Below are positions 1 to 8,061 of a stretch of 64,000 bases of DNA, in pieces (the first letter of the stretch is position 1; each line of letters starts with the position of its first letter). The notes beneath the pieces were generated by a model, which was not told the DNA's origin, did not search any database, and saw only the letters and a program-made list of their open reading frames with translations. Source of the stretch: Citrobacter amalonaticus Y19 (GTDB lineage: Bacteria; Pseudomonadota; Gammaproteobacteria; Enterobacterales; Enterobacteriaceae); contig NZ_CP011132.1 of the NCBI RefSeq assembly GCF_000981805.1, forward strand, positions 4,154,001 to 4,218,000, read 5' to 3'. Both the position numbers and the translations under genes were made by a program.

Positions 1-233
1 TCACGGGAAGGGCCATTCTGCGCCACAATCGGCGCATCCGCTCCCGGTACGCCCGGCATCACCTGACCCACCGGCTGATTTGCCTCTGCCTGTGCAGGTT
101 CGGCCGCAGCCGGGACCACCGTTGGCTCAGCATTCATCAGTGGCTGCGTTGCAGGCGTCGCATTCGTCATGAAAGAAGGGATTGCGCTCATCCCCATAAC
201 CACTGCACCAATCCAGGAAAGTTTTCTTTTCAT
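1..233 (-). CDS. bcsB: BcsB, cellulose synthase periplasmic subunit, N-terminal part only
   Basis: BcsB is the periplasmic, membrane-anchored partner of BcsA that guides the nascent glucan across the inner membrane. Only the first 77 codons lie in the window. They begin MKRKLSWIGAVVMGMSA, a basic N-terminus followed by a hydrophobic core typical of a Sec signal peptide, then a Pro/Ala/Glu-rich linker ending in GADAPIVAQNGPSR, which matches the start of E. coli BcsB as recalled. The gene starts 10 bp after the bcsA stop, so it is cotranscribed with bcsA. The rest of the operon (bcsZ and bcsC in relatives) would lie beyond position 1. Confidence 0.9.
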   Translation of the reverse strand, partial: MKRKLSWIGAVVMGMSAIPSFMTNATPATQPLMNAEPTVVPAAAEPAQAEANQPVGQVMPGVPGADAPIVAQNGPSR

Positions 234-243
234 CGCGTTATCA

Positions 244-2865
244 TCATTGTTGAGCCATAACCTGATCCGGCTGTTGCACCGCCACCTCGTCCTGCTCCGG
301 ACGACGTGGAATGAACGACACAACCCAGGAAACCAGAGAAGTCAGAGACCGGAAAATTATTTTGACCGAAGACGGGGAGAACTCCGCAAGATGGCGATAG
401 CCACGGAAACCCAGCTTCAGAATATCCAACAGGCTTTCCAGCGGCTTATCTTCCGGATAGCTGTCCTGCCAGAGCGCCCATGTATCGGCACGGGCAAACG
501 TACACTGCACAAAATCGATATGTTGTTTGGTGGTTAACGGCATCAGTTGTAGCCCCACCTGTTCACCCCAAACGCGCGCCACCTGCGTCGGGAAGACATA
601 CTCCTGCTGACCGCGTTTGAGCAGTAAATTTACCTTCTGCCCTTCCAGCACCTGAGCCTGACCGTTGATCTTGATCCCCAGACCACCGTCGGAGAAATCA
701 TGAACGGTGCACGAGAACAGGTGTCCGTCTTCACGGGCAATTGCCGCCGGCATGGAAATTTCGACACGGTGTGAGCGGCGAACCTGCTTACTTTCTACCG
801 ACACCGCCACCGCGCCGCCGAGGATGATCAGGTTGTAGAACACCCACACCAGGCTGACGATAACAGTCAGCATTTCATTTTCCGGCCCGTAGAAGTAACG
901 CCAGACGCCCACCGCCACGCCGAACAGGTTAATCAGCACGAGGTAGATGTACGGACGGGAAATCACCCAGTCGACATACTCTTCTTCGACCAGCCCGCCC
1001 TTCGCGGTGACGTTGAACTTCCCTTTATGCGGGTTGATCAGCGCCACCAGCGTCGGCGGCGCGATATACCAGGCCAACACCGTTTCGTAGATCTCACTCC
1101 AGAAAGAGTGACGATACTTACCCTGAATTTTCGAGTTGGTCAGGCTGGCGTGGACCATGTGCGGCAGGACGAACAGCGCAATCATCAGCGCTGGCGCATA
1201 GATGATATAGGCATGCAGCAGCAGGAACGCCAGCGGGGCGGTCAGGAAGATCAGCCGTGGAACACCCGACAGGAAGTGGAACATGGCGTTGACGTAACAT
1301 AATCGCTGGGCGAACTTCAGCCCCTTGCCGGTCAACGGGTTATCGAGACGGAAAATCTGTACCATCCCGCGCGCCCAGCGAATACGCTGACCGATGTGAG
1401 CAGACAAACTTTCGGTCGCCAGCCCCGCCGCCTGCGGAATACGCATGTACGCGGAGGTATAACCGCGACGGTGCAAACGCAGCGAGGTATGCGCATCCTC
1501 AGTCACGGTTTCAACGGCAATGCCGCCGATTTCATCGAGCGGTTTACGGCGAATCACCGCACAGGAGCCGCAGAAGAAGGTGGCGTCCCACATGTCATTA
1601 CCGTCCTGCACCAGACCGTAAAACAGCGTGCCTTCGTTCGGCGTCTTGCGAAAACGCCCGAGGTTACGTTCAAACGGGTCCGGCGAGAAGAAGTGGTGCG
1701 GCGTCTGCATCATTGCCAGATTCTTGTCTTTCAGGAACCAGCCCATCGTCATTTGCAGGAACGAACGCGTCGGCACGTGGTCGCAGTCAAAGATCGAGAC
1801 AAACTCGCCTTTGGCATATTTCAGCGCGTTGTTAATGTTCCCGGCTTTGGCGTGTTCATGGGTGGTACGGGCGATATATTTCACCCCCACGGTCTGGGCG
1901 AACTGGCGGAACTCTTCACGTCCGCCATCGTCAAGGATCCAGATATTGAGCTTATCTTTCGGCCAGTCGATACCCAGCGACGCGTAAATGGTGTTTTTCA
2001 CCACGTGAAGGTCTTCGTTGTAGGTCGGCACGAAGATATCGACCGTCGGCCACAGCGACATGTCTTTTGGCAGCGGAACCGGCTGGCGGTTCAGCGGCCA
2101 GACGACCTGGAAGTAGCCCAACACCAGCACAATCCAGGCGTAGGTTTCGGCAAACAGCAGGATCAGTCCGCAGACCAGACTCACCGGGTCATCCCAGTTC
2201 AGTGTGGAGGTATAGCGCCACCAGATATAACGGCACGATACCGTCAGCGACAGGACAATCAGCATCAGCGCAGAGAAGCGCCCCGGCATGCGGCGCACGA
2301 TCAGCGCAACGCCCCACAGCAGCATCAGGAAGATAAATTGCGCCAGCGGGTTAAACGGTTGAGTCACACAAATCAGCGCCAGAATCAACGAGAAGGTGAC
2401 GATAATCCCGATGATAAAGCGACGCGCGCCAGGGCTCAGATGGCCGAGCTCTTTTTGTTTATCCAGATGCGTGGTGTTCTGCGTCACGCGTCCCGGTAGC
2501 GCGTCCATCCACTTATGGTAACGCGTTATGAAGCCTTGCAGACGGGAAACGGTCTGCCAGCGGGGCTGCGTCGTCTCCTGACGTGGCGAGGTCGCCATCA
2601 GCCAGAGCGTCTGAATAGCGTAACGGGCAGGATCTAAAGGACGCGGTCGCGCGGCGTTAATATGGGGATAGAGCGCCTTACGTTCGGCACGGATCCGCTG
2701 CCAGCGCGGATGTTCCAGCGGGATGAAGACCCACGCGAGAATCACCCACAGGCAGCCCAGCGCCGCGCTTAAAGGCGACGCGCCATGACGACGATAACCC
2801 TGATAGCGCTCGCTTAAACGGGCGCTGACCGGTGGGATAAGCAACCACCGGGACAGGACACTCAT
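244..2865 (-). CDS. bcsA: BcsA, cellulose synthase catalytic subunit (UDP-forming)
   Basis: BcsA is the inner-membrane processive glycosyltransferase that polymerises UDP-glucose into beta-1,4-glucan and extrudes it. At 873 residues it has the expected enterobacterial length (872 in E. coli). The GT2 motifs are present in order: ILDDGG near residue 315, FDCDH (DxD) near 365, TVTEDAH with the catalytic-base Asp near 460, and QRIRWARGM (QxxRW) near 500. Hydrophobic segments flank this domain. A C-terminal PilZ domain carries the cyclic di-GMP motifs RRSHR and DFSDGG, so activity should depend on that second messenger. The ATG overlaps the bcsQ stop by 4 bp and bcsB follows after 10 bp, indicating a single translationally coupled operon. 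Confidence 0.98.
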   Translation of the reverse strand: MSVLSRWLLIPPVSARLSERYQGYRRHGASPLSAALGCLWVILAWVFIPLEHPRWQRIRAERKALYPHINAARPRPLDPARYAIQTLWLMATSPRQETTQPRWQTVSRLQGFITRYHKWMDALPGRVTQNTTHLDKQKELGHLSPGARRFIIGIIVTFSLILALICVTQPFNPLAQFIFLMLLWGVALIVRRMPGRFSALMLIVLSLTVSCRYIWWRYTSTLNWDDPVSLVCGLILLFAETYAWIVLVLGYFQVVWPLNRQPVPLPKDMSLWPTVDIFVPTYNEDLHVVKNTIYASLGIDWPKDKLNIWILDDGGREEFRQFAQTVGVKYIARTTHEHAKAGNINNALKYAKGEFVSIFDCDHVPTRSFLQMTMGWFLKDKNLAMMQTPHHFFSPDPFERNLGRFRKTPNEGTLFYGLVQDGNDMWDATFFCGSCAVIRRKPLDEIGGIAVETVTEDAHTSLRLHRRGYTSAYMRIPQAAGLATESLSAHIGQRIRWARGMVQIFRLDNPLTGKGLKFAQRLCYVNAMFHFLSGVPRLIFLTAPLAFLLLHAYIIYAPALMIALFVLPHMVHASLTNSKIQGKYRHSFWSEIYETVLAWYIAPPTLVALINPHKGKFNVTAKGGLVEEEYVDWVISRPYIYLVLINLFGVAVGVWRYFYGPENEMLTVIVSLVWVFYNLIILGGAVAVSVESKQVRRSHRVEISMPAAIAREDGHLFSCTVHDFSDGGLGIKINGQAQVLEGQKVNLLLKRGQQEYVFPTQVARVWGEQVGLQLMPLTTKQHIDFVQCTFARADTWALWQDSYPEDKPLESLLDILKLGFRGYRHLAEFSPSSVKIIFRSLTSLVSWVVSFIPRRPEQDEVAVQQPDQVMAQQ

Positions 2866-3614
2866 GATGCGCTCCCGACAGGGGTTTTATGGCCTGAGTA
2901 ATGTAATAAACACCAGTTTGCCAGCGTCAACACTTCTTCTGCAGCCAGCGAGTCGCTGCGGTATTCACCCAAAGGCTGTTTTGTCGCCATGCACTCCGCC
3001 ACGGCTTCATCACGATGAATCACCATCGGCAGCAGACGACGCTGACTCTGTAGCCAGACCTGGTAGAGATCGTCTTGCAACTGGCTGCCAACGCGTAAAT
3101 CATTAATCAGAATATGCGCTCCCGCCGGCAGCGACTGCTGATGCAAACGGACATGGCAGTTGGTGTCGGCGTTGACAATCGTCAGCGTATGGTCGCACTC
3201 ATTGACCAGTTGCCGGGTCAACGGCGCGCACCCCGGGGGCAGATCCAGTAAAATCCACGAGTATCGACCACTCTCTTTCAGAGCACGAATGCCCGCTGCG
3301 ATGCCGCCCAGTTGTTCCAGCCAGCGGTCGGGGTATTCCCGTTCCTGAGCCGTCAGTTGACCAAACGGCAGTAAATCAAGTTGCGAGGTATAGCGCATCC
3401 CCCCTTCCTGCCAGTCACGACCATCGAGCATCGCTCTGGCCCAGCCGTCACGATGGCTGAAATCGACGTTGAATGACAGGCGCAACAAATTATCGGGGCT
3501 GGTATCAACAACCAGGACGTTTTCCCCGAGTAATTGCAATGACCAGGCCAGCGCAGCAGCGACCGACGTCGTGCCTACCCCGCCTCGTATGCCCTGAAGT
3601 CCCAGAATGGCCAT
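2862..3614 (-). CDS. bcsQ: BcsQ, MinD/ParA-like ATPase for cellulose synthesis
   Basis: BcsQ is a SIMIBI-class (MinD/ParA-like) cytoplasmic ATPase that, with BcsR, assembles with and regulates the cellulose secretion complex. The 250-residue protein is full length and has no internal stop; E. coli K-12 carries a bcsQ nonsense allele that this strain lacks. The nucleotide loop near residues 8-16 reads GIRGGVGTT, so the usual signature Lys (KGGVGKT) is absent at both sites, as in E. coli BcsQ. A Walker B-like WILLDLP segment lies near residue 120. It sits 11 bp after bcsR and overlaps bcsA by 4 bp. Confidence 0.95.
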   Translation of the reverse strand: MAILGLQGIRGGVGTTSVAAALAWSLQLLGENVLVVDTSPDNLLRLSFNVDFSHRDGWARAMLDGRDWQEGGMRYTSQLDLLPFGQLTAQEREYPDRWLEQLGGIAAGIRALKESGRYSWILLDLPPGCAPLTRQLVNECDHTLTIVNADTNCHVRLHQQSLPAGAHILINDLRVGSQLQDDLYQVWLQSQRRLLPMVIHRDEAVAECMATKQPLGEYRSDSLAAEEVLTLANWCLLHYSGHKTPVGSAS

Positions 3615-3625
3615 TCATGGCTCCC

Positions 3626-3814
3626 TTATTGTTGTTGCGCAAATTCAGCCAATAGCGGCCAGCGTTTAATCGCGGCGGCTAGCTGTTCGCGTTGGGAAAT
3701 ATCGGTGTAATCAAATTCTGGCAATGAAAAAGCCTGGCTTAATGCCAGGAAATCGTTTTGAAAGGTATAGCCCAATGTTGAATCAGTTTGCGTGCCGGGT
3801 TCGTTGTCAGACAT
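3626..3814 (-). CDS. bcsR: BcsR, small cellulose-synthesis regulator
   Basis: This 62-residue soluble protein matches E. coli BcsR (YhjR) in length and ending (AAAIKRWPLLAEFAQQQ). BcsR forms a heterocomplex with BcsQ and BcsE at the cytoplasmic face of the cellulose synthase and is needed for secretion. It is the first gene of the minus-strand bcs operon, so that operon's promoter should lie in the 289-bp interval shared with divergently read bcsE. Confidence 0.93.
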   Translation of the reverse strand: MSDNEPGTQTDSTLGYTFQNDFLALSQAFSLPEFDYTDISQREQLAAAIKRWPLLAEFAQQQ

Positions 3815-4103
3815 TTCGTTTTATCCCTTTGAATAGACTCGCCATGCTTCAAACATTTTTTTCTTTTCGCATTCCGCTTCATTCTCACCGAAATTCGGCG
3901 AGGTCAAATGTTGCTCATTTTCTGACTTGTTGTTTCGTGAGAATACGCGTCATGGAATCGGAAAGGCCGATGTTACAAGGCTTCTTACTCGCCAAATCGA
4001 TTCACATGCTAAATCTGATACGTTTTAATTTCAATGTTAGGTTTATTTCCTGGCTTTCGCTAGTAAACTGATAAACAGATAAAATAGCGACCCGAGGAAC
4101 GCT
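3815..4103. promoter_or_regulatory. Divergent bcsR / bcsE intergenic region
   Basis: This 289-bp AT-rich gap separates the minus-strand bcsRQAB operon from the plus-strand bcsEFG operon and must hold both promoters. I could not assign convincing -35/-10 pairs. A purine-rich AGGAA at 4095-4099, 4 bp upstream of the GTG at 4104, supports the chosen bcsE start. Confidence 0.5.
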
Positions 4104-5663
4104 GTGGACCCTGTATTTTCAATTGGCATCTCATCATTATGGGATGAACTACGCCATATGCCAGCCGGTGGAGTCTGGTGGATTAACACTGATCGCATTG
4201 AAGATGCTATCAGTCTGGCGAATCAAACGATTGCTTTTCAGACCGGGACTGCAAAAGTCGCGGGCATTTCTATGGGCAGCGATCCCGGAAAAATATTCAA
4301 ATTAGATGAATCTCACGGCCCGGAAAAAATTCAGCTATTTTCTATGCCAAATTCTGAGAAGGGTCTATACTTTATGACCCGCGATTTGCTCTGTTCTCTG
4401 GATCCGACGCATTACTTATTCATTCTTATTTGCGAAAATAACAGTTGGCAAAATATACCAGCTGAACGTTTGCGTCTGTGGCTGGACAAAATGAATAAAT
4501 GGACGCGTCTCCATCACTGTTCTGTAGTGGTGCTTAACCCCGGGAATAATAACGATAAACAATTCTCTCTTTTAATGGGGGAATATCGTTCGTTGTATGG
4601 TCTCGCCAGCATGCATTATCAGGGCGATCAGCATCTGTTTGATATTGCCTTCTGGTGCAACGAGAAAGGCGTCAGCGCTCGTCAGCAACTCACCATCCAC
4701 CATCATGACGGTCAGTGGGAACTGGCACAGAAAGAAGAAGCTGAAATCCAACCCCGTAGTGATGAAAAACAGATCCTGAGTAATGTCGCCGTGCTGGAGG
4801 GGGCACCACCGCTCTCCGAACACTGGAAATTATTCGATAACAACGAAGCTTTATTCAATGAGGCGCGTACTGCCCAGGCGGCAACGTTGATCTTCTCGCT
4901 TCAGCAAAACAGCCAGATTGAACCCATGGCGCGTAGCATTCATACCCTGCGTCGCCAGCGGGGAAGCGCGCTGAAAATCCTCGTGCGGGAAAACATCGCC
5001 AGCCTGCGCGCCACCGACGAACGTCTGCTGTTAGGCTGCGGCGCCAATATGGTGATTCCGTGGAACGCCCCGCTCTCACGTTGTCTGACGCTGATTGAAA
5101 GCGTTCAGGGTCAGCAATTTAGTCGCTACGTGCCAGAAGACATCACGACGCTACTGTCGATGACCCAGCCGATGAAACTGCGCGGTTTCCAGAAGTGGGA
5201 CGTGTTCTGTGAAGCAGTGAATAACATGATGAGCAACACCCTGCTGCCTGCTGACGGGAAAGGGGTGATGGTCGCGTTGCGACCCGTTCCGGGTATCCGT
5301 GTTGAGCAAGCGTTAACGATGTGTCGTCCGCACCGTACCGGCGATATCGTCACGATTGGCGGCAACCGTCTGGTGCTGTTCTTGTCGTTTTGCCGCGTGA
5401 ACGATCTCGATACCGCGCTCAATCATATCTTTCCACTCCCGACCGGCGATCTCTTTTCTAATCGCATGGTCTGGTTTGAAGATAATCTCATCAGCGCTGA
5501 ACTGGTGCAGATGCGCCTACTGGCGCCAGAACAGTGGGGACAACCACTGCCACTGACCCAAAATGTGAAACCGGTCCTTAATGCCGAGCATGACGGCAAG
5601 ACGTGGCGTCGCATTCCACACCCGCTACGCTTACTGGACGATGAAACGGAGCGTTCATCATGA
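4104..5663 (+). CDS. bcsE: BcsE, cyclic di-GMP-binding cellulose regulator
   Basis: BcsE is a cytoplasmic protein that binds cyclic di-GMP and BcsQR/BcsF and is required for maximal cellulose production. The 519-residue product aligns along its full length with E. coli BcsE as recalled. A degenerate GGDEF-like C-terminal domain carries the I-site-type RTGD motif at residues 411-414, the known ligand site of the family. Translation is taken to start at GTG 4104 because an AGGAA site lies just upstream and no ATG occurs earlier in frame near it; E. coli BcsE is a few residues longer at the N-terminus. The stop overlaps bcsF by 4 bp. Confidence 0.95.
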   Translation: MDPVFSIGISSLWDELRHMPAGGVWWINTDRIEDAISLANQTIAFQTGTAKVAGISMGSDPGKIFKLDESHGPEKIQLFSMPNSEKGLYFMTRDLLCSLDPTHYLFILICENNSWQNIPAERLRLWLDKMNKWTRLHHCSVVVLNPGNNNDKQFSLLMGEYRSLYGLASMHYQGDQHLFDIAFWCNEKGVSARQQLTIHHHDGQWELAQKEEAEIQPRSDEKQILSNVAVLEGAPPLSEHWKLFDNNEALFNEARTAQAATLIFSLQQNSQIEPMARSIHTLRRQRGSALKILVRENIASLRATDERLLLGCGANMVIPWNAPLSRCLTLIESVQGQQFSRYVPEDITTLLSMTQPMKLRGFQKWDVFCEAVNNMMSNTLLPADGKGVMVALRPVPGIRVEQALTMCRPHRTGDIVTIGGNRLVLFLSFCRVNDLDTALNHIFPLPTGDLFSNRMVWFEDNLISAELVQMRLLAPEQWGQPLPLTQNVKPVLNAEHDGKTWRRIPHPLRLLDDETERSS

Positions 5664-5851
5664 TGACCATCAGCGATATCCTGCAAATCATTGTTGTTTG
5701 TGCGCTGATTTTCTTCCCGCTGGGGTACCTGGCGCGTCATTCATTACGCCGGATCAGCAATACGACCCGGCTGTTATTTGCAAAACCTCGTTATGTTAAA
5801 CCGGCCGGAACCTTGCGCCGCACGGTGATTTCCAGGGCAACGAAAAAATGA
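5660..5851 (+). CDS. bcsF: BcsF, single-span membrane anchor of the cellulose complex
   Basis: This 63-residue protein has one hydrophobic segment near residues 8-24 (IIVVCALIFFPLGYLA) followed by a strongly basic cytoplasmic tail. In E. coli BcsF recruits BcsE to the membrane and participates with BcsG. ATGA overlaps link it to bcsE upstream and bcsG downstream, so the three are translationally coupled. Confidence 0.93.
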   Translation: MMTISDILQIIVVCALIFFPLGYLARHSLRRISNTTRLLFAKPRYVKPAGTLRRTVISRATKK

Positions 5852-7527
5852 CTCAACAAACGCAAAATGCATCACTGCCTTCACCACTCTGGCAATACTG
5901 GCGCGGCCTTTCTGGCTGGAACTTCTATTTTCTGGTGAAGTTCGGCCTGCTCTGGGCGGGCTATCTTAATTTTCACCCGCTGCTGAACCTGGTCTTTATG
6001 GCCTTCCTGCTGATGCCTATTCCGCGTTACAGCCTGCATCGCATTCGTCACTGGATAGCCATTCCGATCGGTTTTGGTCTGTTCTGGCACGACACCTGGC
6101 TGCCAGGTCCGGAAAGCATTATGAGCCAGGGCTCGCAGGTGGCCGGCTTTAGCGCGGACTATTTACTGGATCTTGCCACCCGCTTTATCAACTGGCAGAT
6201 GATAGGCGCCGTGTTTGTCCTGCTGGTCGCGTGGCTGTTTTTGTCACAATGGATTCGGGTGACCGTCTTCGTGGTGGCGATCCTGGTCTGGCTGAACGTC
6301 CTGACGCTGGCAGGCCCCAGTTTCTCTCTGTGGCCAGCGGGCCAGCCGACGACTACGGTGACTACCACGGGCGGTACGGCGGCAGAAACGGTCGCAACCG
6401 CCGGAGGAACGCCGGTCGTCGGTGATATCCCGGCGCAGACCGCGCCGCCGACGTCGGCGAATCTCAACGCATGGTTGAACACGTTCTACAATGCGGAAGC
6501 CAAGCGCAAAACGCCTTTCCCGTCAGCGCTTCCTGCGGATGCGCAGCCGTTTGAGCTGCTGGTCATCAACATCTGCTCACTCTCCTGGTCCGATATTGAA
6601 GCCGCAGGGTTGATGTCGCACCCGCTGTGGTCACATTTTGATATTCAGTTTAAGCACTTCAATTCTGCCACTTCGTATAGCGGCCCGGCGGCGATTCGTC
6701 TGTTACGCGCCAGCTGTGGACAGCCTTCGCACACCAATCTGTACCAGCCGGCAGGCAACGAATGTTATCTGTTTGATAACCTGTCAAAACTGGGTTTCAC
6801 GCAGCATCTGATGATGGGGCATAACGGCGAGTTCGGCGGCTTCCTGAAAGAAGTCCGTGAAAACGGCGGGATGCAGGCTGAGCTGATGGATCAGAAGGGC
6901 TTACCCGCACCGCTGTTGGGCTTTGATGGTTCTCCGGTTTATGACGACACCGCCGTGCTGCAACGCTGGATGGAGACCACGGAGAAAGATAAGGATTCCC
7001 GCAGTGCCACCTTCTACAACACGCTGCCGCTCCACGACGGTAACCACTATCCGGGCGTCAGCAAAACGGCGGATTACAAAGCCCGCGCACAAAAATTCTT
7101 TGATGAGCTGGACGCGTTCTTCACTGAGCTGGAGAAATCGGGGCGTAAGGTGATGGTTGTGGTTGTTCCAGAACACGGCGGAGCCTTGAAAGGCGACAGA
7201 ATGCAGGTCTCTGGTCTGCGTGATATCCCGAGCCCGTCGATCACGAATGTCCCGGCAGGGATAAAATTCTTCGGTATGAAAGCGCCGCATCAGGGTGCGC
7301 CGATTGTCATTAACCAGCCAAGCAGCTACCTGGCAATTTCTGACCTGGTGGTACGCGTGCTTGACGGCAAGATCTTCACCGAAGACAGCGTGGACTGGGC
7401 GAAACTCACCAGCAACCTGCCGCAGACGGCGGCGGTTTCGGAAAACGCCAACGCGGTCGTTATTCAGTATCAGGACAAACCGTACGTCCGCCTGAACGGT
7501 GGCGACTGGGTGCCGTATCCGCAATAA
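5848..7527 (+). CDS. bcsG: BcsG, cellulose phosphoethanolamine transferase
   Basis: BcsG is an inner-membrane enzyme with a periplasmic alkaline-phosphatase-fold domain that transfers phosphoethanolamine from phospholipid to nascent cellulose, giving pEtN-cellulose. The 559-residue length equals the E. coli protein. Four to five hydrophobic segments occupy about residues 25-165, followed by a Thr/Ala/Pro-rich linker and the catalytic domain. Visible active-site elements are NICSLSW (near 240), SATSYSGPA with the nucleophile Ser near 278, and the zinc-ligand motif PEHGG near 442. An E. coli-type locus including bcsEFG implies modified cellulose. Confidence 0.97.
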   Translation: MTQQTQNASLPSPLWQYWRGLSGWNFYFLVKFGLLWAGYLNFHPLLNLVFMAFLLMPIPRYSLHRIRHWIAIPIGFGLFWHDTWLPGPESIMSQGSQVAGFSADYLLDLATRFINWQMIGAVFVLLVAWLFLSQWIRVTVFVVAILVWLNVLTLAGPSFSLWPAGQPTTTVTTTGGTAAETVATAGGTPVVGDIPAQTAPPTSANLNAWLNTFYNAEAKRKTPFPSALPADAQPFELLVINICSLSWSDIEAAGLMSHPLWSHFDIQFKHFNSATSYSGPAAIRLLRASCGQPSHTNLYQPAGNECYLFDNLSKLGFTQHLMMGHNGEFGGFLKEVRENGGMQAELMDQKGLPAPLLGFDGSPVYDDTAVLQRWMETTEKDKDSRSATFYNTLPLHDGNHYPGVSKTADYKARAQKFFDELDAFFTELEKSGRKVMVVVVPEHGGALKGDRMQVSGLRDIPSPSITNVPAGIKFFGMKAPHQGAPIVINQPSSYLAISDLVVRVLDGKIFTEDSVDWAKLTSNLPQTAAVSENANAVVIQYQDKPYVRLNGGDWVPYPQ

Positions 7528-7533
7528 CGAAGA

Positions 7534-7560
7534 AGGCCGCAAGGATCGCCCTTGCGGCCT
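7534..7560. terminator. Hairpin after bcsG
   Basis: A perfect 11-bp stem (AGGCCGCAAGG / CCTTGCGGCCT) with an ATCG loop starts 7 bp after the bcsG stop. It lacks a clear T-run on the plus strand, so it may end transcription inefficiently or protect the mRNA 3' end. Confidence 0.6.
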
Positions 7561-7608
7561 GGTTCGGGCGCATGTTGCCACTGCGGCAGGCAGACGCCCA
7601 TTAGCGCA

Positions 7609-7716
7609 TTACTTCCTGTTACGTAGCCAGTTCACGACCATTCCCGCAATAATACCGGCAATGGCTGGAGCCGCTAAATCGTGCCAGAAGGCAATGCCTA
7701 ACTGAGTCAGCGTCAT
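7609..7716 (-). CDS. ldrD: LdrD-type small hydrophobic toxin
   Basis: A 35-codon gene encodes MTLTQLGIAFWHDLAAPAIA followed by a hydrophobic stretch and the basic end NWLRNRK. It matches the Ldr family toxins (LdrD in E. coli is 35 residues and reads AFWHDLAAPVIAG at the same place). These peptides insert in the inner membrane and are held silent by an antisense RNA. The location between bcsG and yhjV is exactly that of ldrD in K-12. A longer in-frame reading upstream exists but covers the structured untranslated leader and is not considered coding. Confidence 0.88.
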   Translation of the reverse strand: MTLTQLGIAFWHDLAAPAIAGIIAGMVVNWLRNRK

Positions 7717-7764
7717 ATCGCCGCCTGTGTTGCAATGGCAACCGTTCGCGGCTATCCTTGAGTT

Positions 7765-7830
7765 GTTCAGGTTCAAGTTTAGCCCCCGTTTAGTTGCCAG
7801 GTTTTTACCAAACAACGTGCGGGGGTTTTC
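7765..7830 (+). ncRNA. rdlD: Antisense RNA antitoxin of ldrD (Rdl type)
   Basis: On the strand opposite the ldrD leader, TTGCAA (7730-7735) and TATCCT (7753-7758) are separated by 17 bp. Transcription starting near 7765 would end at a structure made of CCCCCG (7783-7788) and CGGGGG (7820-7825) followed by TTTTC. The resulting length of about 66 nt equals that described for RdlD. Ends are inferred, not observed. Confidence 0.6.
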
Positions 7831-8061
7831 TCTTTCCAGCAACTCACGCCGCCAGGGATCAAGCCCCCGCAACGTTGCGCCTCACCGGATCTCCCGGCTT
7901 GGGGCAGATTCTACGATAACCCGCCTTGTCCGACATCCGGCACGCTTGAGCTTTGCGTGACGCCTCGCAATCAGCCAACTGGCAGAGACCCACACTCTTC
8001 TGTAGAATTGCGTCCCCTCGCGGTCATCAAGCCGTGACGGCTATTTTTGGCAGGGGACTCC

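Noticed and set aside
1396..2499. 367-codon plus-strand frame opposite bcsA
   Set aside because: Composition is His/Arg/Gln-rich as expected for an antisense shadow of a highly conserved gene; no known domain.
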